Below are positions 17,952 through 24,662 of a stretch of 64,000 nt of DNA, one piece after another. Origin of the DNA: Brevundimonas terrae (lineage in GTDB: Bacteria > Pseudomonadota > Alphaproteobacteria > Caulobacterales > Caulobacteraceae); NCBI RefSeq assembly GCF_011761985.1, contig NZ_JAASQT010000002.1:62001-126000 (forward strand). The letters run 5' to 3'. The position numbers were made by a program, and so were the translations under genes. The notes beneath the pieces are model-generated. The model was given only the letters and a program-made list of their open reading frames with translations, was not told where the DNA came from and ran no database searches. Every line of letters begins with the position of its first letter. Position 1 is the stretch's first letter.

Positions 17952-18349
17952 GGATTGCGGGCTATGCGTCTTTGTGGGGCGTGGCGGATCTGAACGGGGA
18001 TGTGGTGCATCAGGGCGCGTTTGCGGACAGCTTGATCAAGACCGGAGCCGAGGGCGTGCGGATGCTGTGGCAGCATGACGGGCGCGTGGTGGTCGGGCGC
18101 TGGGAGAGGCTGTTCGAGGACGAGCGCGGGCTGTTTGTCGAGGGCGTGATCGGGGACTGGTCGGCAGAGGCGCGCATGGCGCGGGCGGTGTGCGGATCGG
18201 GGGCGGTGGATGGTTTGTCGATCGGCTATCGCACGGCAAAGGCGCGTAAATGCGGGCGGTTAAGGGTGCTGAGCGCAGTGCAGTTGTGGGAGGTGTCGGT
18301 GGTGACGTTTCCGGCATTGACGGGTGCGCGGCTTAGGGTTTTGACTTGA
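17948..18349 (+). CDS. HK97-family prohead protease (GTA gp4-like)
   Basis: A 133-residue phage maturation protease that trims the N-terminal scaffold of the major capsid protein during head assembly. It opens with GYASLWGVADLNGDVV, characteristic of GTA/HK97 proteases. Candidate catalytic residues are His43 (LWQHDG), Ser91 (DGLSIGY) and Glu115 (LWEVSVVTFPA). The length equals that of short GTA-type proteases, and no frameshift is visible, so the gene looks intact. In GTAs the capsid gene follows directly; here about 3 kb of unrelated genes intervene. Confidence 0.85.
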   Translation: MRIAGYASLWGVADLNGDVVHQGAFADSLIKTGAEGVRMLWQHDGRVVVGRWERLFEDERGLFVEGVIGDWSAEARMARAVCGSGAVDGLSIGYRTAKARKCGRLRVLSAVQLWEVSVVTFPALTGARLRVLT

Positions 18350-18374
18350 TCCGGTGCGGAGGCAGGAGGTCGCG

Positions 18375-18662
18375 ATGAGCGCAAGCGGGATCAGTGCGGG
18401 GGTGGTGCATGATCTGCCGCCCGATCTGGAGGCGTTTATCGCTGCCGATGCCGAGGTGCGCGAGCGGTGGGAGGATATTACGCCTCTGGCCCGTAACGAG
18501 TGGATTTGCTGGGTGCAGTCGGTGAAGAAGGCCGAGACGCGCGCGCAGCATGTCGAGCGCGTGGGGGCTGATTTGAAGGCGGGTAAGCGCAGGCCGTGCT
18601 GCTGGCCCGGATGTCCGCATCGGGAGAAGACGGGTAGGGGCGAGAAGACGGGGCGGGCTTAG
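18375..18662 (+). CDS. YdeI/OmpD-associated (bacteriocin-protection-like) domain protein
   Basis: A 95-residue protein matching the C-terminal YdeI-family segment: DLPPDLEAFIAADAEVRERW, then PLARNEWICWVQSVKKAETR, and the tail GKRRPCCWPGCPHR. Full-length YdeI proteins are often longer, but stand-alone versions of this size occur in Alphaproteobacteria. Its biochemical role is unknown; the name bacteriocin-protection comes from family annotation. AGGAGGT before the ATG at 18375 supports this start. It sits 25 bp after the prohead protease, in the place where the capsid gene would be expected, so it was inserted there or the cluster was rearranged. Confidence 0.75.
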   Translation: MSASGISAGVVHDLPPDLEAFIAADAEVRERWEDITPLARNEWICWVQSVKKAETRAQHVERVGADLKAGKRRPCCWPGCPHREKTGRGEKTGRA

Positions 18663-18676
18663 CGGGCCGTTTGGTT

Positions 18677-19063
18677 TTAGCTGATCAGGGCGCGGAAGGC
18701 GTCCGAGAGGCGGGCGGACTGGCCGTTAATGGCGCGGACATAGGTCATGCGGATTTCGGTGAGCACGGTGGTGTCGCGGGTGATGGTGACGGTGAGTTCA
18801 AAGCTGGAGCCGCCGATACGGGTTGGCTGTACCGTGCAGGTGAGCAGATCGTCGTTAAGCGCCGGTGATTTGAAGCTGAGGCGGGCATCGACGACATAGA
18901 CCTGAAGCAGGTCTTCGATATTGGCATCCAGCACGCCGAGGTGGCGGTAATATTCGGTTCCGGCGACATCGGCATAGACGAGATAATGGGCGTTGAAGAC
19001 GACGCCCTGGGCATCGACCTCGCCCCAGCGGACGCGAATCTGGTGGGTGAAGGGTTGGGTCAT
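18677..19063 (-). CDS. Acyl-CoA thioesterase, 4-hydroxybenzoyl-CoA (YbgC-type) hotdog fold
   Basis: A 128-residue single-hotdog thioesterase hydrolysing an acyl-CoA in the cytoplasm. The active-site motif is RWGEVDAQGVVFNAHYLVY with the nucleophilic/base Asp17; the rest follows the hotdog strand pattern. Substrate specificity cannot be told from sequence. It is convergent with the YdeI-like gene (14-bp gap), and a REP-like palindrome lies upstream. It is one of the cellular genes that separate the GTA-like protease and capsid genes. Confidence 0.87.
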   Translation of the reverse strand: MTQPFTHQIRVRWGEVDAQGVVFNAHYLVYADVAGTEYYRHLGVLDANIEDLLQVYVVDARLSFKSPALNDDLLTCTVQPTRIGGSSFELTVTITRDTTVLTEIRMTYVRAINGQSARLSDAFRALIS

Positions 19064-19087
19064 GGTGTTTTACCCTTGATTACGGCG

Positions 19088-19126
19088 TTGTCGCGACACC
19101 TCCCCCGCGATGCAGGGGGGGAGGTG
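19088..19126. repeat. REP-like palindrome, family C, copy 1
   Basis: TTGTCGCGACACCTCCCCCG followed by CGATGCA and a G-rich complement (GGGGGGGAGGTG). The same arrangement, TTGTCGTG..CACCTCCC-CGCGATGCA-GGGGAGG, is at 22763-22796. It lies between the thioesterase start and the M20 peptidase stop. Confidence 0.65.
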
Positions 19127-19149
19127 TTACGGGGCCCGTAGAAGACGTT

Positions 19150-20541
19150 TTACTTGGAAGCGATCTGTTGGAGCAGGGTTTCCCAGTGGGTGATGCCGGG
19201 TGCGAGGTTGTCGAGGGGCAGGCGCTCGTTCAGGCCGTGGGAGAAGCTGTCTTCACTGCGCATAAAGACCGAGCCGACGCCGTAGGCAGGGATGCCGAGG
19301 GCGCGGAAATGCATGCTGTCGGTGGCACCGGCAGACATGGACGGGACGATGGCAAGGTCGGGGTAACGACTGTGAACCGCAGCGGTGACGGCGGCAACGA
19401 CATCTTCGCGTAGAGGGGAGGACGGGGCGGCGATGGTGCCGGTGTCGAGTTGTTCGATCTTTATGGTGGTATCGGCCACGATTTCCTGAAGTTGATCGCG
19501 GATTGCAGCTGTCGAGACGCCGGGAAGGATGCGGCAGTTGACGGTGGCCTGTGCCTGTTGGGGCAGGGCGTTGGCGGCGTGACCGCCCTTGATCATGGTG
19601 GCGGTGCAGGTGGTGCGGATGGTGCCGGTATAGTTGCCATTAGCCACGAGGGTGGCAATGGCGGTTTGATCCTGATCATTGGCGACGAGGGCGCGCATGG
19701 CGGCAGCGATTTCCGGCTGTGCGCGTTCGGCCGCGGCCGTGAAATAGCCGCGCGTGATTTCATCCAAGCTGACCGGGAAGGCGTAGTCGTTCAGGCGTTG
19801 TAGGCCGGCGGTCAGGCGGTAGATCGGGTTGCCCGCTGTGGGGCGCGAGGAGTGGCCGCCGGCATCGGTGACGGTGAGGGTGTAGTCGGCATAGGTCTTT
19901 TCCGAGCCTTGCAGGGAATAGACGGTAGGGTTGTGCTGGGTGTCGAGGGAGCCGCCGCCGCCGTCGGCATTGAGGACGAGTTCGACGTTACTGTGCTTTT
20001 GGGCGAGATGGCGGGTGGTGGCCATGCCGGTTTCTTCGTCGCCGGAGAAGGCGAGGATGATGGTGCGCTTCGGCTGCCAACCGGCCTGTTTCAGCTTGAT
20101 GATCGTGGCCATGACGATGGAAAGGCCCGCTTTGTTATCCACGGAGCCTCGGCCGAAAATGTAGCCGTTTTCGATGACGGGGGTGAACGGGTCACGTTCC
20201 CAGTCGGCAGGGTCGGCTTCGACCACATCCATATGGCCGATGATGGCAACGGGTTTCAGAGACGGGTCGCTGCCTTGCCATGTGGCGGTGAAGGCGGCGG
20301 TGTCACCGATGGGGTCGATCTGGATGGCCGAGGCGGGGAAGTCTGCGGCGACGAGCTGGTCCTTGAGGAAGTTGGCGTACTGAGGGGTTTGGTTGGGGCC
20401 GAACTCGCCCGTTTTGACGGTGCGGTAGGTGATGGCGCGAGACAGCATCTCGAGCGCGGCATCGGCCGACTGGGCGTGGGAGACGGCGGGCAGGGCCATG
20501 AGAATGGCGGCTGCGGCGGCGGTGGATTTCAGAAATGACAT
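19150..20541 (-). CDS. M20 family metallopeptidase, exported
   Basis: A 463-residue zinc peptidase/deacylase of the M20 (ArgE/DapE/CPG2, PM20D1-like) family, with a signal peptide (residues 1-23, ending AVSHA), so periplasmic. Metal and catalytic residues are visible: His103 and Asp105 in IGHMDVVEAD, bridging Asp135 in GRGSVDNKAG, Glu169/Glu170 in SGDEETG, Asp193 in NADGGGG, and a C-terminal His in FSHGLNERLP. The dimerisation lid domain (about 215-335) includes VTDAGGHSSRPTAGNP. The substrate is unknown (N-acyl amino acids or peptides). It lies on the strand opposite to the surrounding GTA-like genes. Confidence 0.9.
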   Translation of the reverse strand: MSFLKSTAAAAAILMALPAVSHAQSADAALEMLSRAITYRTVKTGEFGPNQTPQYANFLKDQLVAADFPASAIQIDPIGDTAAFTATWQGSDPSLKPVAIIGHMDVVEADPADWERDPFTPVIENGYIFGRGSVDNKAGLSIVMATIIKLKQAGWQPKRTIILAFSGDEETGMATTRHLAQKHSNVELVLNADGGGGSLDTQHNPTVYSLQGSEKTYADYTLTVTDAGGHSSRPTAGNPIYRLTAGLQRLNDYAFPVSLDEITRGYFTAAAERAQPEIAAAMRALVANDQDQTAIATLVANGNYTGTIRTTCTATMIKGGHAANALPQQAQATVNCRILPGVSTAAIRDQLQEIVADTTIKIEQLDTGTIAAPSSPLREDVVAAVTAAVHSRYPDLAIVPSMSAGATDSMHFRALGIPAYGVGSVFMRSEDSFSHGLNERLPLDNLAPGITHWETLLQQIASK

Positions 20542-20612
20542 GGATACCCCCTCAGGTAAGAACTGGGGGGACTATGGAACGCGGTTCTGTGTTTGTCGCG
20601 GGGGAAGTTGGC

Positions 20613-20849
20613 TTAACGACGAAGGGCCGGGAAGGCGTAGCGGCCGGTGCTAACTGCGTCGGCGGTGTAGATGTCGTAGAGGCGGCGGAAGGTGCTGCGG
20701 TAGGCCAATATGATTACAATGGGGGCGAGCGAAGGTAGCAGCCACAGGTTTTGAGCGTGCCATTGAGGGTTCATATTTAGCGAGAACACGTAGATGCCGA
20801 TTAGGGCAGGCAACGAAAGCCAATGGGCTTCACTCAGTACTCTGTTCAT
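20613..20849 (-). CDS. Small membrane protein, unknown
   Basis: A 78-residue protein with two predicted transmembrane helices (SLPALIGIYVFSLN and LWLLPSLAPIVIILAY) and a basic tail (RSTFRRLYDIY). No family was recognised. Its ATG overlaps the stop of the preceding membrane-protein gene by 4 bp, so the two form a coupled pair. Local base composition is visibly lower in GC than the flanking GTA-like genes, which could mean separate acquisition. Confidence 0.5.
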   Translation of the reverse strand: MNRVLSEAHWLSLPALIGIYVFSLNMNPQWHAQNLWLLPSLAPIVIILAYRSTFRRLYDIYTADAVSTGRYAFPALRR

Positions 20850-21271
20850 CCAGCGAGGGATTGGAAGCAGAGGTAAAGGCTTACCGAAAGCCGCGATGAG
20901 GCGCTGAGCCCACGGGCGAGCAGTTTCGATCTTAGGTAGGTCAGCTTTAGCGGCTGATATTCCGGATCAAGGGGGCCATAGTCACCATTCGCGACGGTTT
21001 GCAGTCGTGACTTTGCGATGAAGTTTGGGGCCGGCTTTGTTGTTGTTCGGCTGAGTTTCGAGCCGCTGGTCATGAGGCGCGGGAAAATCCAAGTTAGGAC
21101 AAGTATCCCGATAAAAACAGTGATCGGTCCCATAGCGATTTGGGCAATGCTGCCGACGAACTGACTAACCATTATAGCGAGGATGACCAGGCTTGTTACA
21201 GCCGGTTGCACCAACTCGCGACCCCAAGTGCTTTGGGTGGCGTCTAGTCGAGGTTTGGCGCGGTTCCACAT
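20846..21271 (-). CDS. Membrane protein, unknown
   Basis: A 141-residue protein with two adjacent hydrophobic helices (about residues 27-50, AVTSLVILAIMVSQFVG, and 52-68, IAMGPITVFIGILVLTW) and a longer cytoplasmic, basic C-terminal part. It is translationally coupled to the small membrane protein downstream and is divergent from the capsid gene, leaving only 44 bp for both promoters. No homologue was recognised. The pair could be a toxin-antitoxin or immunity-like cargo, but nothing in the sequence proves this. Confidence 0.5.
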   Translation of the reverse strand: MWNRAKPRLDATQSTWGRELVQPAVTSLVILAIMVSQFVGSIAQIAMGPITVFIGILVLTWIFPRLMTSGSKLSRTTTKPAPNFIAKSRLQTVANGDYGPLDPEYQPLKLTYLRSKLLARGLSASSRLSVSLYLCFQSLAG

Positions 21272-21315
21272 GGCGCTGACAGTATCCGCATAGTGCGGGT
21301 TTTCAAGGAGAGAGA

Positions 21316-22542
21316 ATGAAAGAGGTTAAGACCGTGTCGGGTTCGCCCGAGGCGCGCGAAGTCGTGCGCGAGATGATGGTGGCGTTCGAGGCGTTTAAGG
21401 GGGCCAATGACGAGCGTTTGATGGAGGTGGAGAAGAAAGCTGCGGCTGATGCTCTGCTGGAAGAGAAGGTGGCGCGGATTGATCAGGCGCTTACGGGTGC
21501 GCAGGCCAAGCTGGATCGGATGATGGCGCAGGTGCGTCGTCCGCAGATGGGTGGCGAGGCGGTTGAGGCGGCGTCGGCACCGGAGGCCAAGGCAGCGTTT
21601 GATGGCTATCTGAAGACGGGTTCGGTGGCCGGTCTGGAGGTGAAGGCGGGTCTGTCGAGTGGTGCGTCGTCGGGGGGTTATGTGGTGCCGCCGGAGACGG
21701 AACGTGCCATTGAGCGACGACTGATGGCGGTGTCGCCGATGCGCGAGATTGCCTCGGTACGCACGGTGGCCGGTGGTGTATTCCGTAAACCGGTTTCGAC
21801 GGCGGGTGTGGTTGCGGGCTGGGTGGCCGAGACGGCGGCGAGGCCCGAGACGGATCCGGCGACGCTGGCGCTGCTGGAGTTTCCGGCGGCGGATCTTTAC
21901 GCCAATCCGGCGGCGACGCAGGCGCTGTTGGATGATGCCATGGTGGACCTGGACGAGTGGCTGGCGGGCGAGGTCGAGGATGCCTTTGCCGCGCAGGAAA
22001 CGTCTGCGTTTGTCAGCGGCAATGGCGTGAACAAGCCCAAGGGCTTTTTGGCCTATGACACGGTGGCGGACAGTGCCCATGAGTGGGGCAAGATCGGCTA
22101 TGTGGCCAGTGGTGCGGCGGGCGATTTTGCGGCCAGTGATCCGGCGGACAAGCTGATTGACCTGATCTATGCGCCCAAGGCCCAGTATCGTGCCAGTGGC
22201 CGCTTTGTGATGAACCGCAAGACGGTGTCGGCGGTGCGCAAGTTCAAGGATGCGGACGGTCATTATGTCTGGCAGCTGGCGCAGCGACTGGGCGAGACGG
22301 CGAGCCTGATGGGCTATCCGGTGACGGAAATCGAGACGATGCCGGATGTGGCGGCGGGTTCGCTTTCTGTTGCGTTCGGTGATTTCCAGCGTGGCTATCT
22401 GATTGTGGATCGTGCGGGGGTGAGGGTGTTGCGCGATCCGTTCACCGCCAAGCCGTATGTGCTGTTCTATACGACCAAGCGTGTGGGGGGCGGTGTGCAG
22501 AACTTTGATGCGATCAAGGTGATGAAGATCGCCGCCAGCTAG
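21316..22542 (+). CDS. HK97-fold phage/GTA major capsid protein (gp5-like)
   Basis: A 408-residue major capsid protein. Residues about 1-100 are the charged, helical delta/scaffold region (EVVREMMVAFEAFKGANDER, then coiled coil), normally removed by the prohead protease. The HK97 core follows: SGGYVVPPETERAIERRL, then WVAETAARPETDP, LLDDAMVDLDEWL, SGNGVNKPKGFL, VMNRKTVSAVRKF and the closing YLIVDRAGVRVLRDPFTAKPY. The sequence is closest in style to GTA/alpha-prophage capsids. AAGGAGAG precedes the ATG. No frameshift is seen. The expected downstream connector and tail genes (gp6-gp11) are missing; a REP island and a DUF805 gene follow instead. Confidence 0.92.
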   Translation: MKEVKTVSGSPEAREVVREMMVAFEAFKGANDERLMEVEKKAAADALLEEKVARIDQALTGAQAKLDRMMAQVRRPQMGGEAVEAASAPEAKAAFDGYLKTGSVAGLEVKAGLSSGASSGGYVVPPETERAIERRLMAVSPMREIASVRTVAGGVFRKPVSTAGVVAGWVAETAARPETDPATLALLEFPAADLYANPAATQALLDDAMVDLDEWLAGEVEDAFAAQETSAFVSGNGVNKPKGFLAYDTVADSAHEWGKIGYVASGAAGDFAASDPADKLIDLIYAPKAQYRASGRFVMNRKTVSAVRKFKDADGHYVWQLAQRLGETASLMGYPVTEIETMPDVAAGSLSVAFGDFQRGYLIVDRAGVRVLRDPFTAKPYVLFYTTKRVGGGVQNFDAIKVMKIAAS

Positions 22543-22605
22543 GCGGGGGATGACGAGAGGGAGAGGGGGATGGGTTGAGGCATGAGAGGGATGTGGGGAG
22601 GGTGT

Positions 22606-22646
22606 CACCCCCATCCCCGACCCTTCCCCCGTCAAGGGGGAAGGGG
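22606..22646. repeat. Palindromic element CCCTTCCCCC/GGGGGAAGGG
   Basis: A 10-bp GC-rich stem with a short GTCAA centre, preceded by CACCCCCATCCCCGA. It is 80 bp after the capsid stop and might also act as a transcription roadblock for that gene. Confidence 0.6.
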
Positions 22647-22666
22647 GCAGTAAGTTGCCGAGGGTT

Positions 22667-22697
22667 GAGAAGGCGGAGCCTTCTGATCGCGGCTGAC
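22667..22697 (-). repeat. 31-bp repeat, copy 1 of 2
   Basis: Its reverse complement (GTCAGCCGCGATCAGAAGGC and on through TCCGCCTTCTC) matches 46297-46327 at 30 of 31 positions. Each copy contains the inner hairpin GAAGGC/GCCTTC. In both places it starts a run of REP-like palindromes. Confidence 0.8.
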
Positions 22698-22762
22698 TAA
22701 AGTGATGACAAGGGGCGGTCCGGTGGGCCGCTCTTTGTCGTTTTGGCCCCCTCCGTCACGAC

Positions 22763-22796
22763 TTTGTCGTGCCACCTCCCCGCGATGCAGGGGAGG
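22763..22796. repeat. REP-like palindrome, family C, copy 2
   Basis: TTTGTCGTGCCACCTCCCC, CGATGCA and GGGGAGG; matches 19088-19126 apart from the length of the C/G tract and a few bases. Confidence 0.65.
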
Positions 22797-22831
22797 AGTG
22801 GGGTGGGGATGGGTGCGAAAACTAAATGAAG

Positions 22832-22882
22832 AAACCCTCATCCGGCCCTGCGGGCCACCTTCTCCCAGCGGGAGAAGGGTTT
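22832..22882. repeat. REP-like palindrome, family A, copy 2
   Basis: AAACCCTCATCCGGCCCTGC, then GGGCCACC and CCTTCTCCC-AGC-GGGAGAAGG. It shares the two-hairpin core with 17651-17689 and the outer CCCTCATCCGGCCCTGCGGG part with the inverted copy at 34430-34473. Confidence 0.8.
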
Positions 22883-22890
22883 CGCGCGGT

Positions 22891-22931
22891 GCGCGCCGCT
22901 GGGTCCCCCGATCAAGTCGGGGGATGACGGA
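22891..22931. repeat. 41-bp REP-like element, family B, copy 1
   Basis: GCGCGCCGCTGGGTCCCCCG, ATCAAG, CGGGGGATGACGGA. The reverse complement of 46347-46387 has the same layout with compensating changes in the stem (CCCTCCG/CGGAGGG instead of CCCCCG/CGGGGG), as expected if the hairpin is what is conserved. Confidence 0.75.
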
Positions 22932-23019
22932 GGGAAGGGGGAAGCAGGCGCGTCGGGGTGAGCGGGCAAGAAAAAGGGCGTCCGGTGGGACGCCCTTTTG
23001 TGTTTGGTGATCGCGGGGA

Positions 23020-23736
23020 TCAGAGGCCTTTGGGGTTGGGGCCGTATTGGTTGGTGCCGGGTTGGCTGTCGGTGATGCCGATCCACAGCAGGAAGCCGAG
23101 GCTGGTGATGATGGCGATCAGGCTGCCGATGCTGATGGCACCAATGGCACCCATCATGGCTGCAGCGCTGGGTTCGCCGCCGGTGACGGCAGCCATCATG
23201 AAGGCACCGCCGCCGCCGATGAGCATGATGATGGCCGCGATGAGGCCACCGACATAGGGGACAAGGGTGAGCCAGCCGGTTTTGCCCATGTCGTGCAGAC
23301 GTTTGATGGTGATGCAGACGTTTGGATAGATCAGGGCCAGACCGATCAGGCCGCCGAGCAGCGGAATCCACGAGGTCAGGAGGCTGATGCCGAAGATGAT
23401 CAGGACGCTGATCCAGAAATGCTGGCGACGCATGCGGCCGGTATAGGACAGAAGGGCCGATTTGAAATCGTAGCCGTCGGTGCCCGGAAGCGAGTTGATG
23501 GCCGAGTTGGCGGCTGCGCCGAAGGAGGCAGCGGCGTCGGCGGCAGCACTGGCGAGGCCGAGAATGACGATCTGGGTCGCGGTGGAGCCATTGGGGACGA
23601 AATCGACATCGTGGCCGACATTGATGTCCGAACCGGTGTGGATGTCATGGCGGGCGAACAGGTAGTTGATACCGTCTTCGCCCTTGATGGTGCCGGTATT
23701 GGTCGTCGTGTCGTAGCTGGTGATCTGTCCGCGCAA
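23020..23736 (-). CDS. DUF805 membrane protein with an N-terminal cold-shock-like domain
   Basis: A 238-residue protein of two parts. Residues 1-60 (GQITSYDTTTNTGTIKGEDG, then INYLFARHDI) resemble the cold-shock/OB-fold pattern of strand 1 to strand 3 seen in CSD-like domains. Residues about 90-238 are a DUF805 (YhaH-like) module with RMRRQHFWISVLIIFGI, a signature CITIKRLHDMGKTGW loop, and several membrane helices, ending in the typical GTNQYGPNPKG tail. DUF805 proteins are inner-membrane proteins of unknown role. It lies on the opposite strand inside the GTA remnant region, so it entered or was left there by rearrangement. Confidence 0.82.
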   Translation of the reverse strand: MRGQITSYDTTTNTGTIKGEDGINYLFARHDIHTGSDINVGHDVDFVPNGSTATQIVILGLASAAADAAASFGAAANSAINSLPGTDGYDFKSALLSYTGRMRRQHFWISVLIIFGISLLTSWIPLLGGLIGLALIYPNVCITIKRLHDMGKTGWLTLVPYVGGLIAAIIMLIGGGGAFMMAAVTGGEPSAAAMMGAIGAISIGSLIAIITSLGFLLWIGITDSQPGTNQYGPNPKGL

Positions 23737-23822
23737 GGGGAACCCTCCGATTGAACCGGTAGCCGGTCGATTAAGGCGGGATCATGGCGCGATAAAAATC
23801 GTGCCGCAAGGGGGAGAGCGAA

Positions 23823-24230
23823 GTGTCTCAAATATTTGATGAAGTAGCGATTCCGGCACGGTTGGCCTTTGGTTCGACCGGCGGGGTGGAGCGTAAAACC
23901 GAGATTGTGGAACTGGCATCGGGCCATGAGCGGCGTTCGACGCCGTGGGCGATGGGGCGCAGGCGTTATCTGGTCGGGGCGGGGTTGCGGTCGCTGGACG
24001 ACATGGCGGTGCTGACGGCGTTTTCGCTGTGCAAGGCCTATGTAGCTGGCGAGGTGGGGATAGCGGGTTGGATGGTGCGGTTTTCGCATGGCCGCAGGAT
24101 GGGGATTATCAGGTGGGGCAAGTCGCGGGCGGGCGTGATTTCGATTGGTATTATACCAGTGCGGAAGATGAGGCGGCGCAGGTTGGCGGGTGGGGCCAAA
24201 GGGAGTGGCACCGGCAGGGGCGCGGTTTAG
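23823..24230 (+). pseudogene. Degenerate DUF2460 (GTA gp12-like) gene fragment
   Basis: The first ~65 residues from the GTG at 23823 match the start of DUF2460/TIGR02217 proteins of GTA and phage tails (FDEVAIPARLAFGSTGGVER, then ELASGHERRSTPWAMGRRRY and GAGLRSLDDMAVLTAF). Full-length members are about 200 residues and continue with a Trp/Phe-rich FRWRD-type core; here the frame passes straight from LTAF to SLCKAYVAGEVG and then becomes basic nonsense up to a stop at 24230. An internal deletion plus frameshift is the likely cause. The downstream gp13-gp14 genes are absent. Confidence 0.7.
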
Positions 24231-24585
24231 CGAGGCGCGTTTTGTCTGGCAGCGCAGGGGCTCTATGCCGTGGCGGCCCGCCCATTTCAGGAAGGTGGCG
24301 GGCGAGGATGGTCTTGGCTTGAGCTGGCAGGTCTGTGTGCGAACCGGCGGGGATGGTTGGGGCGAGGATGGGATCGAGCCTGATCCGAGGCGGTTCCGGT
24401 TGCGGGTGATGGCGGCAGGCGAGACTGTGCGTGAATGGCAGGTTCACGACACGCGGGCGCTGTATGAAAAAGCGCAGCAGGCGGTCGATTTTCCGCAAGG
24501 TATGGCAGCGGAAGTGACGCTGGCTGTGGCTCAGTGGGGCGATGGTTGGGGGTGGGGTGAGGAAGCCTTGTTACGCTTGAAATAG
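24172..24585 (+). pseudogene. C-terminal remnant of GTA host-specificity (gp15-like) protein
   Basis: From 24172 the +1 frame is open without a proper start and encodes WRVGPKG, then RGSMPWRPAHFRK, LSWQVCVRTGGDGW, then FRLRVMAAGETVREW and EVTLAVAQWGDGWGWGEEALL. This order (WRVGP, PWxPxHLR, LxWxRRTR-like, YRLRV..., VxQxxxxxGxG) is the closing part of the ~1300-residue GTA gp15/phage tail host-specificity protein. The N-terminal ~90% is missing; it starts within the broken gp12-like fragment in another frame. It is the right-hand end of the decayed GTA cluster. Confidence 0.65.
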
Positions 24586-24662
24586 CGCGACCCCTTTCAA
24601 GGGGGGCTTGGATGCCCTAACTGACAGGGAGTTGTGATTTTGAATCCTGGAGCTGAACAAGC

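Larger units (their letters stand above)
22543..23019. other. 477-bp REP-like palindrome island after the capsid gene
   Basis: This gene-free stretch holds at least five different palindromic repeats in a row: CCCTTCCCCC/GGGGGAAGGG (22621-22645, part of 22606-22646), the 31-bp element at 22667-22697, and copies at 22763-22796, 22832-22882 and 22891-22931. Several of these have other copies in this window. It marks the place where the middle of the GTA-like cluster is missing. Confidence 0.7.

Noticed and set aside
21244-22635. 463-codon minus-strand frame full of Arg and His
   Set aside because: Antisense of the capsid gene; composition reflects the GC-rich complementary codons.
22543-23019. 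Insertion sequence after the capsid gene
   Set aside because: No transposase or terminal inverted repeats with target duplication; only short palindromes.
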